Both the position numbers and the translations under genes were made by a program. A stretch of DNA of 25,566 nt, taken from the IMG/VR virus record IMGVR_UViG_3300047552_001017, positions 1-25,566 of that record, one strand, 5' to 3'. Under the pieces are notes generated by a model. It saw only the letters and a list, made by a program, of their open reading frames with translations, had not been told where the DNA came from and searched no databases. The DNA is from a virus. Shown piece after piece: positions 10,689 through 20,146 of the stretch. Numbering within the stretch: the stretch's first letter is position 1; the number at the start of each line of letters is the position of its first letter.

Positions 10689-12346
10689 TGTCTGACCTGC
10701 AGATTAAACAGCTCAATCAGCGCTGGCAAGCGTTGGTGAATGAGCGGGCGTCCTGGATTTCGCATTGGGAAGACATTTCCGATTATCTCTTGCCGCGTTC
10801 CGGACGGTTTTTTAACCAGCGTGTAAACGATGGCGATAAAAAACACAATCATATTTATGACAATACCGGCACCAAAGCGCTGCGTGTATTGGCGGCGGGT
10901 ATGATGTCCGGCATGACCAGCCCATCAAGGCCTTGGTTTAAATTGTCTGTGGCGGATAACGGTTTAATGCAATACGAGCCGGTGAAAATCTGGCTGAATG
11001 GTGTCACTGAGCAAATTCAAGATGTATTAGCCCGGTCAAATGCTTATCGGGTATTGCATCACATTTATGAAGAGCTGGGCGCCTTTGGTACAGCTTCTGC
11101 GTTTATTGGTCATGATTACGAAAACGTAATCCATTTGCATGCGTTTACTGCGGGCGAATATGTGCTGGCTCAAAACTGGCGGAATGAGGTTGAAACGCTT
11201 TATCGCGAATTTGATGCCACTGTTTCGCAGTTAGTGCGTGAATTTGGTTTTGATGTGTTGCCCGCCAGAATTCAATCGCAGTTTCAACGCGGCGAACTGG
11301 AGACATTGCACAGCATCAGGCATGCGATTGAACCGCGTCATGATCGCGACTTTAGCAAAAAAGATGCGAAAAACATGCCGTTTAAATCGTGCTATTGGTT
11401 GCAAGGGGATAATCAAACGCTGTTGAGAGAGTCCGGGTTTTTGTCCTTTCCTTGTGTATCGCCCCGTTGGGCCACCAAGCCTTGCGATGTGTACGGCTCA
11501 AGCCCTGCGATGGATGCGCTTGGCGACATTAAACAGCTGCAGCAAGATCAATCGCGCAAGTCTTTGGCGATTGAATACCAAGCTAATCCGCCGATTCAAG
11601 TGCCTAGCAGTTTAAAAAACCGTGAGTCTGATTATTTGCCCGGTGGCGTAACGTATTACGATCCTTTATCAGCGCCTCAAGGTGTCAAAAATGCGTTTGA
11701 CGTGCCTTTGGATATCCGTAATTTGTTGCTGGATGTGCAAGACATTCGCGGGCGCATTAATTCGGCGTTCTTTGCCGATGTGTTCATGATGATTTCCAGC
11801 ATCGATAGCCGCATGACAGCGACTGAAGTGGCTGAACGGCATGAAGAAAAGATGTTGATGTTAGGGCCGGTGGTTGAGCGTTTGAATAATGAATTGCTTG
11901 ATCCGTTAGTGGAAACCGTATTTGAACGGTTGCTAGTAGGCGGCTTATTACCCCCTGCCCCGGAAGAATTGCAAGGCGCGGATTTGAATATTGAATATGT
12001 GTCTGTGCTGGCTCAAGCGCAAAAGGCGGCGGCAGTGAACGGCGTTGATCGGTTTGTTTCACGTTTAGGTGAAATTGCCGCCATCAAACCGGATGTGTTA
12101 GACCGCTTTAATGCGGATCACTGGGCGGAAATGTATTCCGATAAATTGGGCATCGATCCAGAACTGATAGTGCCAGGCGAACAAGCGGCGTTAGTACGGC
12201 AAGACCGTGCAAAGGCTATGGCCGCACAACAGCAACAAATGGCGTTGACTCAGGCGGCGGAAATGGCGTCTAAATTGGGCAACACGCCGACAACACCCGG
12301 CACAGTCACAAACGAGCTGATAAAACGCTTAGGCATGGCGGCATGA
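10688..12346 (+). CDS. Portal (head-to-tail connecting) protein
   Basis: A 552-residue portal of the podovirus head-tail connector family. Typical blocks in order are LLPRSGRFF (near 35), ALRVLAAGMMSGMTSPSRPW (near 70-90), FGTASAFIGHD, SPRWATKPCDVYGSSPAMDA, LQQDQSRKSLAIEYQANPP, and MTATEVAERHEEKMLMLGP in the C-terminal stem region. Twelve copies form the ring at one vertex, through which DNA enters and leaves and on which the tail is built. The length is normal for the family. The C-terminal tail (AAQQQQMALTQAAEMASK) is helical. It overlaps the next gene by 4 bases. Confidence 0.9.
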   Translation: MSDLQIKQLNQRWQALVNERASWISHWEDISDYLLPRSGRFFNQRVNDGDKKHNHIYDNTGTKALRVLAAGMMSGMTSPSRPWFKLSVADNGLMQYEPVKIWLNGVTEQIQDVLARSNAYRVLHHIYEELGAFGTASAFIGHDYENVIHLHAFTAGEYVLAQNWRNEVETLYREFDATVSQLVREFGFDVLPARIQSQFQRGELETLHSIRHAIEPRHDRDFSKKDAKNMPFKSCYWLQGDNQTLLRESGFLSFPCVSPRWATKPCDVYGSSPAMDALGDIKQLQQDQSRKSLAIEYQANPPIQVPSSLKNRESDYLPGGVTYYDPLSAPQGVKNAFDVPLDIRNLLLDVQDIRGRINSAFFADVFMMISSIDSRMTATEVAERHEEKMLMLGPVVERLNNELLDPLVETVFERLLVGGLLPPAPEELQGADLNIEYVSVLAQAQKAAAVNGVDRFVSRLGEIAAIKPDVLDRFNADHWAEMYSDKLGIDPELIVPGEQAALVRQDRAKAMAAQQQQMALTQAAEMASKLGNTPTTPGTVTNELIKRLGMAA

Positions 12347-12672
12347 GTTTTGTTGAGGATTTATACCGTAAATCGCCAGAAGGCCAGGCCGATGAAAAAG
12401 CCAAGCAATTGCAGGCTATTCAGGACAACCAGGACGTTAAAACGCTTTTGGTATTACCCGAAGGCCGCCGATTTTTAAAGCGCTTGCTGCACACCTGCGG
12501 CGTCAACCAAATCAGTTACATCCCCGGCGATGCCTATGCCACGGCTTTTAAAGAAGGCCAGCGCAATATTGGCCTATGGCTGATGAGTCAGTTTGAACCG
12601 CACCCTGATTTGTATCTACATCTATTAATTGAGAAACCCCATGGACACCCCCTCGAACGAAACAACCCTTGA
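12343..12672 (+). CDS. Bbp19-like structural protein
   Basis: A 109-residue protein. The segment EGRRFLKRLLHTCGV...AFKEGQRNIGLWLMSQ matches the pattern of the small Bbp19 protein first listed in Bordetella phage BPP-1. In those phages it also sits between portal and scaffold. The molecular role is not settled, and a virion or assembly role is likely from position. The ATG overlaps the portal stop by 4 bases. The 3' end overlaps the start of the scaffold gene by about 30 bases in another frame. Confidence 0.7.
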   Translation: MSFVEDLYRKSPEGQADEKAKQLQAIQDNQDVKTLLVLPEGRRFLKRLLHTCGVNQISYIPGDAYATAFKEGQRNIGLWLMSQFEPHPDLYLHLLIEKPHGHPLERNNP

Positions 12673-13213
12673 CTTGCCTGCCGATCCTGCGCCGGCTGAT
12701 CCTGTAGCAGAAGAAAACATCACACCCGAAAACGCACCCGCCGACCCGGTGGCGGATGAGTTTGATTTTGTGATGGAAGGCTTGCCGGATTATGCCGATT
12801 TGGCCACTGAATACAAAACAGCCGCTAAAGCTATAGGCATGACTGCGGAACAAGCCAAGGAATTGGCTGCCGTGGGTGTTAAGCTTTCTCAGCGCATCAT
12901 GGACGAAGCGGATCAGCGCAAGATTGAACAGGTGCAGAACTGGGAAGACACTGTGAGAAACGATAAGGAAATCGGCGGGCCGCAACTGGATGCCAATATG
13001 TCTATTGTCAAAAAGGCTTTAGAAACCTTTGGCACGCCTGAATTAAAAACCTATTTGATTGAATCCGGCATTGGCAGTCATCCCGAGCTGATCAAAGCGT
13101 TTTATCGCGTAGGCAAAGCGATTTCAGAAGATTCATTGGTGGGCGGTCTTAGGCCAGCCGCCCCCCAACAAAAATCGATGGCCCAACAACTTTTCCCCAA
13201 TATGAACCCATAG
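12641..13213 (+). CDS. Scaffolding protein
   Basis: A 190-residue acidic protein placed directly before the capsid gene, where scaffolds lie. The N-terminus is disordered and rich in Pro, Asp and Ala (repeats of PADPVA). The middle and end are helical, and the C-terminus (AQQLFPNMNP) resembles the short capsid-contact ends of podovirus scaffolds. It would guide capsid assembly and leave or be lost before packaging. The ATG at 12641 is preferred; TTG at 12629 is in frame and an alternative. No protease motif is seen, so a protease role is less likely. Confidence 0.75.
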   Translation: MDTPSNETTLDLPADPAPADPVAEENITPENAPADPVADEFDFVMEGLPDYADLATEYKTAAKAIGMTAEQAKELAAVGVKLSQRIMDEADQRKIEQVQNWEDTVRNDKEIGGPQLDANMSIVKKALETFGTPELKTYLIESGIGSHPELIKAFYRVGKAISEDSLVGGLRPAAPQQKSMAQQLFPNMNP

Positions 13214-13223
13214 GAGGCCAGAC

Positions 13224-14243
13224 ATGGCTTTATTATCAGCGGGCAGTCTCACCCTGGCCGACGTATCCAAAGCATTTACCCCGGACGGCAAGGTTGACCC
13301 TTTAGCCGAGTTGCTCTCACAACAAAACGAAATTTTAGAAGACATCGTGTATGTGGAAGCCAACCAACCAACCAGCCATGTTGTCAGCATCCGCACCGGT
13401 TTGCCTGATGTGTATTGGCGTTCTTACAACGCTGGCACACCCAGCAGCAAATCTACACGGGCGCAAGTCACTGAGCCCTGCGCAATGCTGGAAGCGCGTT
13501 CACATATCGACGCGGATCTGTTGAAGTTGAATGGCAATAGTGCGGCGTTTAGACTGTCTGAGGATTCCGCGTTTGTTGAAGCGATGTCGCAAGAAATGGT
13601 TGGCAAAATCTTTAATGGCAATGTTGGCGTGGATCTGAAAACCTTTTCAGGCTTTGCCACCCGTGCCAGCAGCACTTCAGCCGGCAACGGCCAAAACGTC
13701 ATTTTGGCGGGCGGTTCTGGCTCAGATAATGCGTCTATGTATTTAGTGGTTTGGGGTAAAGAAACTGTATTCTGTCCCTTCCCTAAAGGCTCCAAGGCCG
13801 GTTTGGTGAATCGCGATTTGGGCGAAGAATCTGTTGCTGATGCTAATGGAAACTATTACCAAGCATCACGCTCATTGTACAAATGGGATGCGGGGTTGGT
13901 CGTTAAGGATTGGCGTTATCTGGTGCGCATTGCCAATATTGACGTGTCTGATTGGGTGGGTGTAACCGGTACACAAGCATCCAATGCATCTACTAATTTA
14001 ATCAAGCTGATGATGAAAGCGATTCATCGCATTCCGTCTTTTAGAATGGGCCGAGCTGCATTTTATGGCAATCGCACCATTAAAGAAGGCTTGATGATTC
14101 AGGCATTGGAAAAATCTTCTTCAGCATTGGGCATACAAGATGCATTGTCGCAGTTCGGCGATCAATACAAAGAATTGACATTCATGGGCATTCCAGTGCG
14201 TTGCGTCGACCAGTTAGGCGTTGCCGAAACCCCCATTTCTTAA
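13224..14243 (+). CDS. Major capsid protein (GP7-like, HK97 fold expected)
   Basis: A 339-residue protein with a strong ribosome site (AGGAGG, about 7 bases before ATG), in keeping with high expression. The N-terminus (LSAGSLTLADVSKAFTPDGK) and blocks such as VEANQPTSHVVSIRTGLPDV, KTFSGFATR and DWRYLVRIANIDVSDW match the capsid type found in epsilon15 and BPP-1-like podoviruses. It forms the icosahedral shell. No N-terminal pro-domain is apparent. A GC-rich hairpin follows the stop codon. Confidence 0.85.
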   Translation: MALLSAGSLTLADVSKAFTPDGKVDPLAELLSQQNEILEDIVYVEANQPTSHVVSIRTGLPDVYWRSYNAGTPSSKSTRAQVTEPCAMLEARSHIDADLLKLNGNSAAFRLSEDSAFVEAMSQEMVGKIFNGNVGVDLKTFSGFATRASSTSAGNGQNVILAGGSGSDNASMYLVVWGKETVFCPFPKGSKAGLVNRDLGEESVADANGNYYQASRSLYKWDAGLVVKDWRYLVRIANIDVSDWVGVTGTQASNASTNLIKLMMKAIHRIPSFRMGRAAFYGNRTIKEGLMIQALEKSSSALGIQDALSQFGDQYKELTFMGIPVRCVDQLGVAETPIS

Positions 14244-14249
14244 TTTTTA

Positions 14250-14265
14250 GCGCGGTTCGCCGCGC
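14250..14265 (+). terminator. Hairpin after the capsid gene
   Basis: GCGCGG-TTCG-CCGCGC is a perfect 6 bp stem with a TTCG loop, 7 bases after the capsid stop codon. Only a short T run (14270-14273) follows, so it is more likely a partial terminator or an mRNA-stabilising structure than a full stop. Confidence 0.45.
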
Positions 14266-14288
14266 AACCTTTTCAGGAGTTTAACGCT

Positions 14289-14741
14289 ATGTTGACTGAT
14301 GCTTTACTAAAATTATCTGCTGCCCAAGCCGTCACAGCCACGGCGGTCAGCACAAATACAGTCGATTTGACTGATAACCGCGACATGGGGCCAGGCGAGG
14401 ACGTTTATGCCGTGTTTGGCGTGGATGTGTCAGCCACGGCTGCGGGTGCGGCTACTGTGACATTTGAGGTCATTTCTTCGGCAGCGGCGGATTTATCTTC
14501 CCCGACTGTTTTGGTGTCTAGCGGTGCCATTCCTAAAGCCGATTTGGTACTGGGCAGGGCGCCGATTGTACTGTGCGTGCCGCAGTCGAATTTAACCAGC
14601 TTGCCCATTGGCCAGCGTTATTTAGGCGTTCGCTATACCGTGGCCACGGGGCCATTGACGGCGGGTTCGTTTACTTGTTATTTGACCGACAGCGATGTGA
14701 GTGTGGGCAAATATTACCCTAGCGGCTTTGCGGTGCTTTAA
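14289..14741 (+). CDS. Bbp16-like capsid cement protein
   Basis: A 150-residue protein rich in Ala, Thr, Val and Ser with a strand-rich pattern (VDLTDNRDMGPGEDVYAVFG, GAATVTFEVISS, LGVRYTVATG). It ends in YYPSGFAVL. The position directly after the capsid and the overall pattern match the Bbp16 decoration protein of BPP-1, a jelly-roll trimer that clamps the shell from outside. An AGGAG ribosome site lies about 10 bases before the ATG, separate from the capsid gene's own, fitting high expression. Confidence 0.7.
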   Translation: MLTDALLKLSAAQAVTATAVSTNTVDLTDNRDMGPGEDVYAVFGVDVSATAAGAATVTFEVISSAAADLSSPTVLVSSGAIPKADLVLGRAPIVLCVPQSNLTSLPIGQRYLGVRYTVATGPLTAGSFTCYLTDSDVSVGKYYPSGFAVL

Positions 14742-14743
14742 TT

Positions 14744-14974
14744 ATGGCACGATATAAAGCGCATGCCGAGATATGGCTCGGCCATGAAAATCGGAAAATC
14801 GCAGAGGGCCAAGAGTTTGAAACCGATTTTCCGGACAACTTTAAACCTGGCGGCAATGTGGAAGCGTTAGACGCGCCAAAACGTGGCCGCAAAAAAGAAG
14901 CCATCGTAGCGGATGTGGAAACGGAGGAAACGACCGCAACGCCAGAAGCTTTGTCTTACGAAGACGGCGTGTAG
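14744..14974 (+). CDS. Small virion-region protein, basic core and acidic tail
   Basis: A 76-residue protein. It starts with a strand-like piece (YKAHAEIWLGHENRKIAEGQ), followed by a basic patch (APKRGRKKEA) and a strongly acidic C-terminus (DVETEETTATPEALSYEDG). It lies between the cement and membrane-protein genes with only 2 bases on each side. I do not recognise the family. Similar small proteins in this place are found in BPP-1-like phages and may belong to the head. Confidence 0.6.
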   Translation: MARYKAHAEIWLGHENRKIAEGQEFETDFPDNFKPGGNVEALDAPKRGRKKEAIVADVETEETTATPEALSYEDGV

Positions 14975-14976
14975 TC

Positions 14977-15351
14977 GTGGCGGATCAGGTGATTAATCCA
15001 GGCCTGTGGGCAGACAACGGCGGCTTGATTGGGCTGGTGGTGTTTGCCCTGTTTTATGTTTTGTACAGTTTTTCAAAACATTTGAACAGCTTACAAGATA
15101 AACACCGCGAAGACCTGTCAAAACTGATGGATTTGCACGCTAAGGAGCGTGATAAATGGTCGGAAATTGTTGACGTTAGGCAAAGATCCACCAACGAAAC
15201 CATCAAAAGCATTTCCGACGAAACCAATCAATCCATGCGATTGATGGCCGAGGCGATTAACAAAATGGCTTGTCGTTATCGGGCAACAGATCATCACATC
15301 GATAACGACGCCAGTTATTCACAACGCAGCATTAATTCGGATAGGTTATGA
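14977..15351 (+). CDS. Membrane protein with coiled coil (holin-like candidate)
   Basis: A 124-residue protein from a GTG start. The N-terminal 13 residues are polar, residues about 14-32 are one hydrophobic helix (GGLIGLVVFALFYVLYSFSK), and residues 33-95 form a long charged helix likely to be a coiled coil. The tail is basic and polar. One anchor plus a cytoplasmic coil resembles BhlA/UviB-type small holin proteins, but other membrane roles fit equally. The stop overlaps the tailspike start by 4 bases. No endolysin gene is next to it, which weakens the holin reading. Confidence 0.55.
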   Translation: MADQVINPGLWADNGGLIGLVVFALFYVLYSFSKHLNSLQDKHREDLSKLMDLHAKERDKWSEIVDVRQRSTNETIKSISDETNQSMRLMAEAINKMACRYRATDHHIDNDASYSQRSINSDRL

Positions 15352-17456
15352 GCGGCTATATTACGGGCAATTTTCCTAACCTATACGATCTGGTAACCAA
15401 TCGGCAAATAGGCTATTTAGACCAGGACGGAAACGAGAAATTCTTTACTGAATCGTTAGGCGGTCAGCATAAAACGCCTGATGATTTTGGTGCTATAGGC
15501 GATGGACTTGTTGATGATTCTGTTGCATTTTTTGATGCGTTGAATTATTGCTCACAAAACGGTATCAAATTAGTTTCTGATTCTTCCAAAACCTACAGAA
15601 TTGCAACCAATATCTTAATTGACAGAACAGGCGACAGAGCGTTAAGCGTTGATCTACAAGGCGCTACATTATTTCTTGACAACGCTTCTATAAAACTAAC
15701 AGCGCCAACGCCGTTTTTGACAACTACAATGACTTCTGAAGTCACGAAAAACAGAAGTTATTTAGATTTGACCAGTGTCACGGGGCTAACTTCTGGCGAT
15801 TTGCTAGAAATTGAGTGCCCTTATAAATCCGGGCCTGATCATGCTGATTCTCTGCATTATTACGTTTATCGGGAGCGGTCAGGAAACAAGTGTTATGTTG
15901 AAAGCCTGACTGTTTCAGACATCACAGTCGCACAAATAACAGCATCGGGCGGATCGGGCACGCTGGCATCATTTACTGTTAATGCTTACCACCTAAACGA
16001 GCCGGTTTCTTGGCTCAACACTAATTTAATCATTACAGACACAGCCGGAATCATCACTGGTGCGCTGGAGATCAATGGTTGCAAAGTGGTGTGGCTGGAC
16101 AAGATCGTAACAGACGGCAAATGCCGTGCTCAAATTTATTTGCGTCGTAATGCGTATGACTTTTTGAGCCGTTCTGCCTTCAATAATTTCGGTTATACAA
16201 ATGACATAGGCACGGTGGCGCCACTTGTATCTGGAAGCCCTAACTATTATGGTTATGGCGTGTTACGTGAACGCAACTGGATGAGTTTCACATCTCAGTG
16301 CGTAGGTCGTCACGGCTGGCACACATTCGACGATGCCTATGGTCAAATGCATTCGTTTTATGCTGATTGTGTGGCTGAGCGGGTCGCCGGCGGGTTTTCT
16401 ACGCACAATGGGGCGTGGAATGTCAATTATGACAATTGCCGAGTTATAGGAACGCTAGGCTTTAACGTATTCAGAGCATGCAATGTCACACTAACAAACT
16501 GCAAAGCGCTGGTTGAAACAATCGCTGTCAATATGTCAGCTATAAATCACCGCATAACAATCGACGGCTGCGAATTTGAGTCATTAAGCACATCTTCGCA
16601 AGTGTTGTTTGTTGATACGTCCTACACGTCCGGCGTGCGTGATCCGCATTCCGCAAACCCAAGCGCGACATCGGCAAATTACCCGGTTAAATGGTCGTTA
16701 ACTAAGTCTAAGCTGTATTCAAAAAACACATCGAATACTTGGTCTTTTGGCGTAGATAACGTAAATGATGATTCTGAGCTTGAAATTTCTGATGTCACGT
16801 TTAATAACATTATCAATTGGTCGCTAAATCAAGGCACGTTACACGCCAAATCAAAAGTTGTTAATAACAAATTTATTGGCATCTTGTCTTCGCAATTTGC
16901 CATTGCCCCCGCTGCATTTCCTGCCAATGCTGGCGCAAAATGGCTATTTGATAATAATAAACTGTATGTTGATGGCGCATCATCCAACGGCGCCATGCTG
17001 TATCTGGTCGCCCCGAATACCAATGTTACTATCACACTGCGACGGAATCATATTGACATGCCTAGCCTGGCTGGATTAGTACGTTTGAATACAGGCGGCG
17101 CATGCAATATTGACTTTTGCGAAGGGAATATCAGCAACGGCAGACTATTTTTTATAAATACAGGCAGCGCCACTACACTAAACATCACAAATCTTTATGA
17201 CAACATCACATCAGGCGACATCAATAACAGCACATCCGGGCTAACAATAACCAATCGCTATGGCAACATTGACAGGCTTTTGCAATTTGACCAAGCAGCC
17301 ATCAATTTTGCAGCGGCAGCACCCACAACCGGCGCTCACAAATTAGGCGAGCGCGTCTATAACTCTGCCCCTGTTGCTGGTGGTACTGAGGGTTGGGTTT
17401 GCACAGCCGCAGGATCGCCTGGCACTTGGAAAACGTTCGGCTCCATTTCTGCATAA
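15348..17456 (+). CDS. Tailspike with pectate-lyase-like beta helix
   Basis: A 702-residue receptor-binding protein. Residues 1-40 are a short virion-attachment part. Residues 43-65 carry the DFGAIGDGLVDDSVAF motif that opens right-handed beta-helix domains of the Pectate_lyase_3 type. Residues about 80-640 continue as irregular repeats of short strands. The C-terminal part (PTTGAHKLGERVYNSAPVAG, then GWVCTAAGSPGTW) is a compact cap also found on many phage fibres. It probably binds or cuts a surface polysaccharide. The middle is richer in A and T than its neighbours, which suggests host-range exchange. It lies before the tail tube genes, not after them. Confidence 0.8.
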   Translation: MSGYITGNFPNLYDLVTNRQIGYLDQDGNEKFFTESLGGQHKTPDDFGAIGDGLVDDSVAFFDALNYCSQNGIKLVSDSSKTYRIATNILIDRTGDRALSVDLQGATLFLDNASIKLTAPTPFLTTTMTSEVTKNRSYLDLTSVTGLTSGDLLEIECPYKSGPDHADSLHYYVYRERSGNKCYVESLTVSDITVAQITASGGSGTLASFTVNAYHLNEPVSWLNTNLIITDTAGIITGALEINGCKVVWLDKIVTDGKCRAQIYLRRNAYDFLSRSAFNNFGYTNDIGTVAPLVSGSPNYYGYGVLRERNWMSFTSQCVGRHGWHTFDDAYGQMHSFYADCVAERVAGGFSTHNGAWNVNYDNCRVIGTLGFNVFRACNVTLTNCKALVETIAVNMSAINHRITIDGCEFESLSTSSQVLFVDTSYTSGVRDPHSANPSATSANYPVKWSLTKSKLYSKNTSNTWSFGVDNVNDDSELEISDVTFNNIINWSLNQGTLHAKSKVVNNKFIGILSSQFAIAPAAFPANAGAKWLFDNNKLYVDGASSNGAMLYLVAPNTNVTITLRRNHIDMPSLAGLVRLNTGGACNIDFCEGNISNGRLFFINTGSATTLNITNLYDNITSGDINNSTSGLTITNRYGNIDRLLQFDQAAINFAAAAPTTGAHKLGERVYNSAPVAGGTEGWVCTAAGSPGTWKTFGSISA

Positions 17457-17471
17457 ACCACCCCATAAAAC

Positions 17472-18074
17472 ATGACCACACCCGTTGACATCTGTAACCT
17501 AGCCCTTGCCCGCCTGGGCGATGAGGCTACGGTTTCTAGCATTGATCCGCCTGAGCAATCTGTGCAGGCTATGCATTGCGCCACTTTTTACCCAATTGCC
17601 TTACGCCAAGCGTTAGATGATGAACACGCCTATTCATTCGCCACGCGTCGGCAGATATTAGCCCCGGTTACAAATGACGCGGTGGATGATTGGCTTTATT
17701 GTTATGCCCTGCCCTCGCAGCTGGTCAACATCATTTGCTTGAGCTCAGCCGGTCAAACCGTTACCGATTACAGCATCGAAATCGATGCCGATGGGGACAA
17801 GGTGGTTTATGCCAATACCACGCCGATTGGCTTGGTGTATGTGAGTTCGGATGTATCATCCGCGCATTTTTCGCCCAGTTTTGTGGCGTATTTTTCGGCG
17901 CTGTTGGCGCATCATTTGGCCGGGCCTATTTTAAAGGGTGACGTCGGCGCATCAGCGGCTATCAAAATGCTAGAGTTGGCCAGGACATTACGCCAAACCG
18001 CCACCGAACGCGACAGCCTGTCTTTCCGCAAAAAATCCACTTATGTGCCTGCGGGCATACAGGCCAGGCAATAA
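17472..18074 (+). CDS. Tail adaptor / tubular-A-like protein
   Basis: A 200-residue protein. The start TPVDICNLALARLGDEATVS, then SIDPPEQSVQAMHCATFYPIALRQAL and a Trp/Tyr-rich block (DDWLYCYALPSQLVNI), follow the pattern of podovirus adaptor proteins that join portal to nozzle (T7 gp11-like). The helical C-terminus (AIKMLELARTLRQTATERDS) is usual. It ends 1 base into the next gene. The name rests on pattern and on the following nozzle-like gene. Confidence 0.65.
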   Translation: MTTPVDICNLALARLGDEATVSSIDPPEQSVQAMHCATFYPIALRQALDDEHAYSFATRRQILAPVTNDAVDDWLYCYALPSQLVNIICLSSAGQTVTDYSIEIDADGDKVVYANTTPIGLVYVSSDVSSAHFSPSFVAYFSALLAHHLAGPILKGDVGASAAIKMLELARTLRQTATERDSLSFRKKSTYVPAGIQARQ

Positions 18075-20146
18075 TGCCCAGTCTACGACTCATCAGGCAA
18101 TCGTTCGCCGGCGGTGAAATATCGCCCCGCTTATTAGGGCGGATGGACATTACCAAATTTAAATCCGGCTTGTCTCAAGCCAAAAACATGATCACGTTGC
18201 CGCAAGGCTCGATTGTTAAGCGGCCTGGCACGCGTTTTGTGCGCGAATGTGGCAACACGGATTTTTTTTATGATGTCCGGCTGATCCCGTTTATCTTCTC
18301 AAACAGCCAATCCTTTGTGTTGGAGTTTGGGCATTTGTACATGCGCGTACATACCCTGGGTGCGACGGTGATGGATGGCGCGGTGCCTTATGAAATCGTG
18401 ACGCCTTACACCGGCGAGCATGTAAACCATTTGCATTATGTGCAATCTGGGGATGTGATTACCTTGACGCATCCGGAATATGAACCGCGCGAATTATCCC
18501 GCATCAGCAATACCAACTGGACGCTAACGGTGATTGATTTCACCACCAAACAAGCCGCACCGCCTAAACCAACGGTGGTGACGGTGATTCCGGTTTCTGG
18601 CGGGAACAATATTACTTTCCGCTACAAGATTACAGCCGTTAGCAAAAACGGTTATGAAGAATCGCGCGGTTCTCCAGCTTCTGATCCGGCATCCAATGAC
18701 TTGACGTTAGACGGGAATGAAAACGTCATTTCCTGGACAACCACCACGGGCGCGGCTTATTACAATGTCTATAAGCAAGCCAATGGCACGTATGGCTTTA
18801 TTGGCCAAACCAAGGGCTTGACGTTCACAGACGACAACATCATCGCGGACATGACGCGCACTATTCCTGTGTTTGAGGATCCGTTTGATACGTCCAATCC
18901 CACGGCAGTCGGGTATTTTGAACAACGGCGCATCTTTGCCGGCACGACTGAAGAGCCAATGAATCTATGGGCTACACAAAGCGGGTCTGATTACAATATG
19001 GCGTATACGATTCCCAGCCAGGATAGTAATGCCTTACGCTTTCGGATGATGAGTAACCGCTCTGACCAGATTCAGCATTTAGTCAATCTGCAAGATTTGC
19101 TGGTGTTTACAGGCGCAAATATCTGGCGTGTAACCGGCGGCAATGGTGCGCTGACGCCTTCCACGATTAACGTCAAAATCCAATCCCAAATCGGCGCCAC
19201 GCCTATTCAGCCTCAAGTGGTCACAAACATCGTGTTGTTCGCCGAATACGGAAGCGGCCACATTCGCGAAATGACGTACAGTTGGGAGATGAACGGCTAC
19301 AAAATTCAGGACTTAAGCATCCTGGCCGCGCATTTGTTTGATGGCAATACGATTAATGACATGGCGTATATGAACGCGCCCTGGCCTATATTGTGGTGTG
19401 TCAGCAGTGACGGCAAACTGCTGGGCATGACCTACTCACCCGAACATGAAGTGATGGGCTGGCATCAACATACAACAGGCACGCCTGCGGCTTTTTATGA
19501 CGGCGGCATTCGTAACGTTTGTGTGATTCCTGAAAACGGTATTGATGCGTTGTACATGGTCGTCAATCGCACGATAGACGGCACTATTACCAAATACATA
19601 GAGCGTATGGAGCCCTTTTTGCAGCCACTGCAAGAGAATTCATTTTATGTGGACTGCGGCTTGACGTACAGCGGCACAGCGGCCACGGTCATTAGCGGAC
19701 TGGATCATTTGGAAGGCAAACAGGTAGCTATTCTCGGGGATGGCGCAGTAATGGCACCCAAAACCGTTATAGGCGGCTCCATTACGCTGGAAACGCCAGT
19801 GACTAAAGCGCAAATTGGCTTGCCTTTCAGCGCTTATTTAACCACCCTACCCGTGTATTTTGACGATACATCACTGGGGCAAAGTCGGGTTAAAAGCATC
19901 AATAAAGTCTGGGCCAGGGTGCAAAACTCCGGGCCTTTTGAAGCCGGGCCCAGTTTTGACAAAATGACACTGCAAAAGCCGCGCACGTTTGAAAGCTATG
20001 GCCAGTCGCCTTTGCTGAAAGACGGTGAATATGAACTGACGGTGATGGGTGACTGGAATCAAACCGGTCAAATCATTATCAGGCAATCCGACCCCTTGCC
20101 GTTTGAAGTCATTTATTTGGTGTCTGAGGTGTCCATTGGCGGTTGA
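18074..20146 (+). CDS. Tail nozzle / tubular-B-like protein
   Basis: A 690-residue tail protein. The opening RLIRQSFAGGEISPRLLGR and TLPQGSIVKRPGTRFV blocks are typical of the podovirus nozzle family (T7 gp12-like). Residues about 155-265 look like an inserted fibronectin-III-type domain (NNITFRYKITAVSKNGYEES, then TGAAYYNVYKQANGTYGFIG). The remaining strand-rich parts would form the hexameric tube through which DNA leaves. The first base is shared with the previous stop codon. The methyltransferase start lies inside its 3' end. Confidence 0.75.
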   Translation: MPSLRLIRQSFAGGEISPRLLGRMDITKFKSGLSQAKNMITLPQGSIVKRPGTRFVRECGNTDFFYDVRLIPFIFSNSQSFVLEFGHLYMRVHTLGATVMDGAVPYEIVTPYTGEHVNHLHYVQSGDVITLTHPEYEPRELSRISNTNWTLTVIDFTTKQAAPPKPTVVTVIPVSGGNNITFRYKITAVSKNGYEESRGSPASDPASNDLTLDGNENVISWTTTTGAAYYNVYKQANGTYGFIGQTKGLTFTDDNIIADMTRTIPVFEDPFDTSNPTAVGYFEQRRIFAGTTEEPMNLWATQSGSDYNMAYTIPSQDSNALRFRMMSNRSDQIQHLVNLQDLLVFTGANIWRVTGGNGALTPSTINVKIQSQIGATPIQPQVVTNIVLFAEYGSGHIREMTYSWEMNGYKIQDLSILAAHLFDGNTINDMAYMNAPWPILWCVSSDGKLLGMTYSPEHEVMGWHQHTTGTPAAFYDGGIRNVCVIPENGIDALYMVVNRTIDGTITKYIERMEPFLQPLQENSFYVDCGLTYSGTAATVISGLDHLEGKQVAILGDGAVMAPKTVIGGSITLETPVTKAQIGLPFSAYLTTLPVYFDDTSLGQSRVKSINKVWARVQNSGPFEAGPSFDKMTLQKPRTFESYGQSPLLKDGEYELTVMGDWNQTGQIIIRQSDPLPFEVIYLVSEVSIGG

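Noticed and set aside
15348-17456. Diversity-generating retroelement target, as in BPP-1
   Set aside because: No reverse transcriptase, template repeat or C-type-lectin variable region is seen, and the C-terminus has no repeated segment elsewhere.
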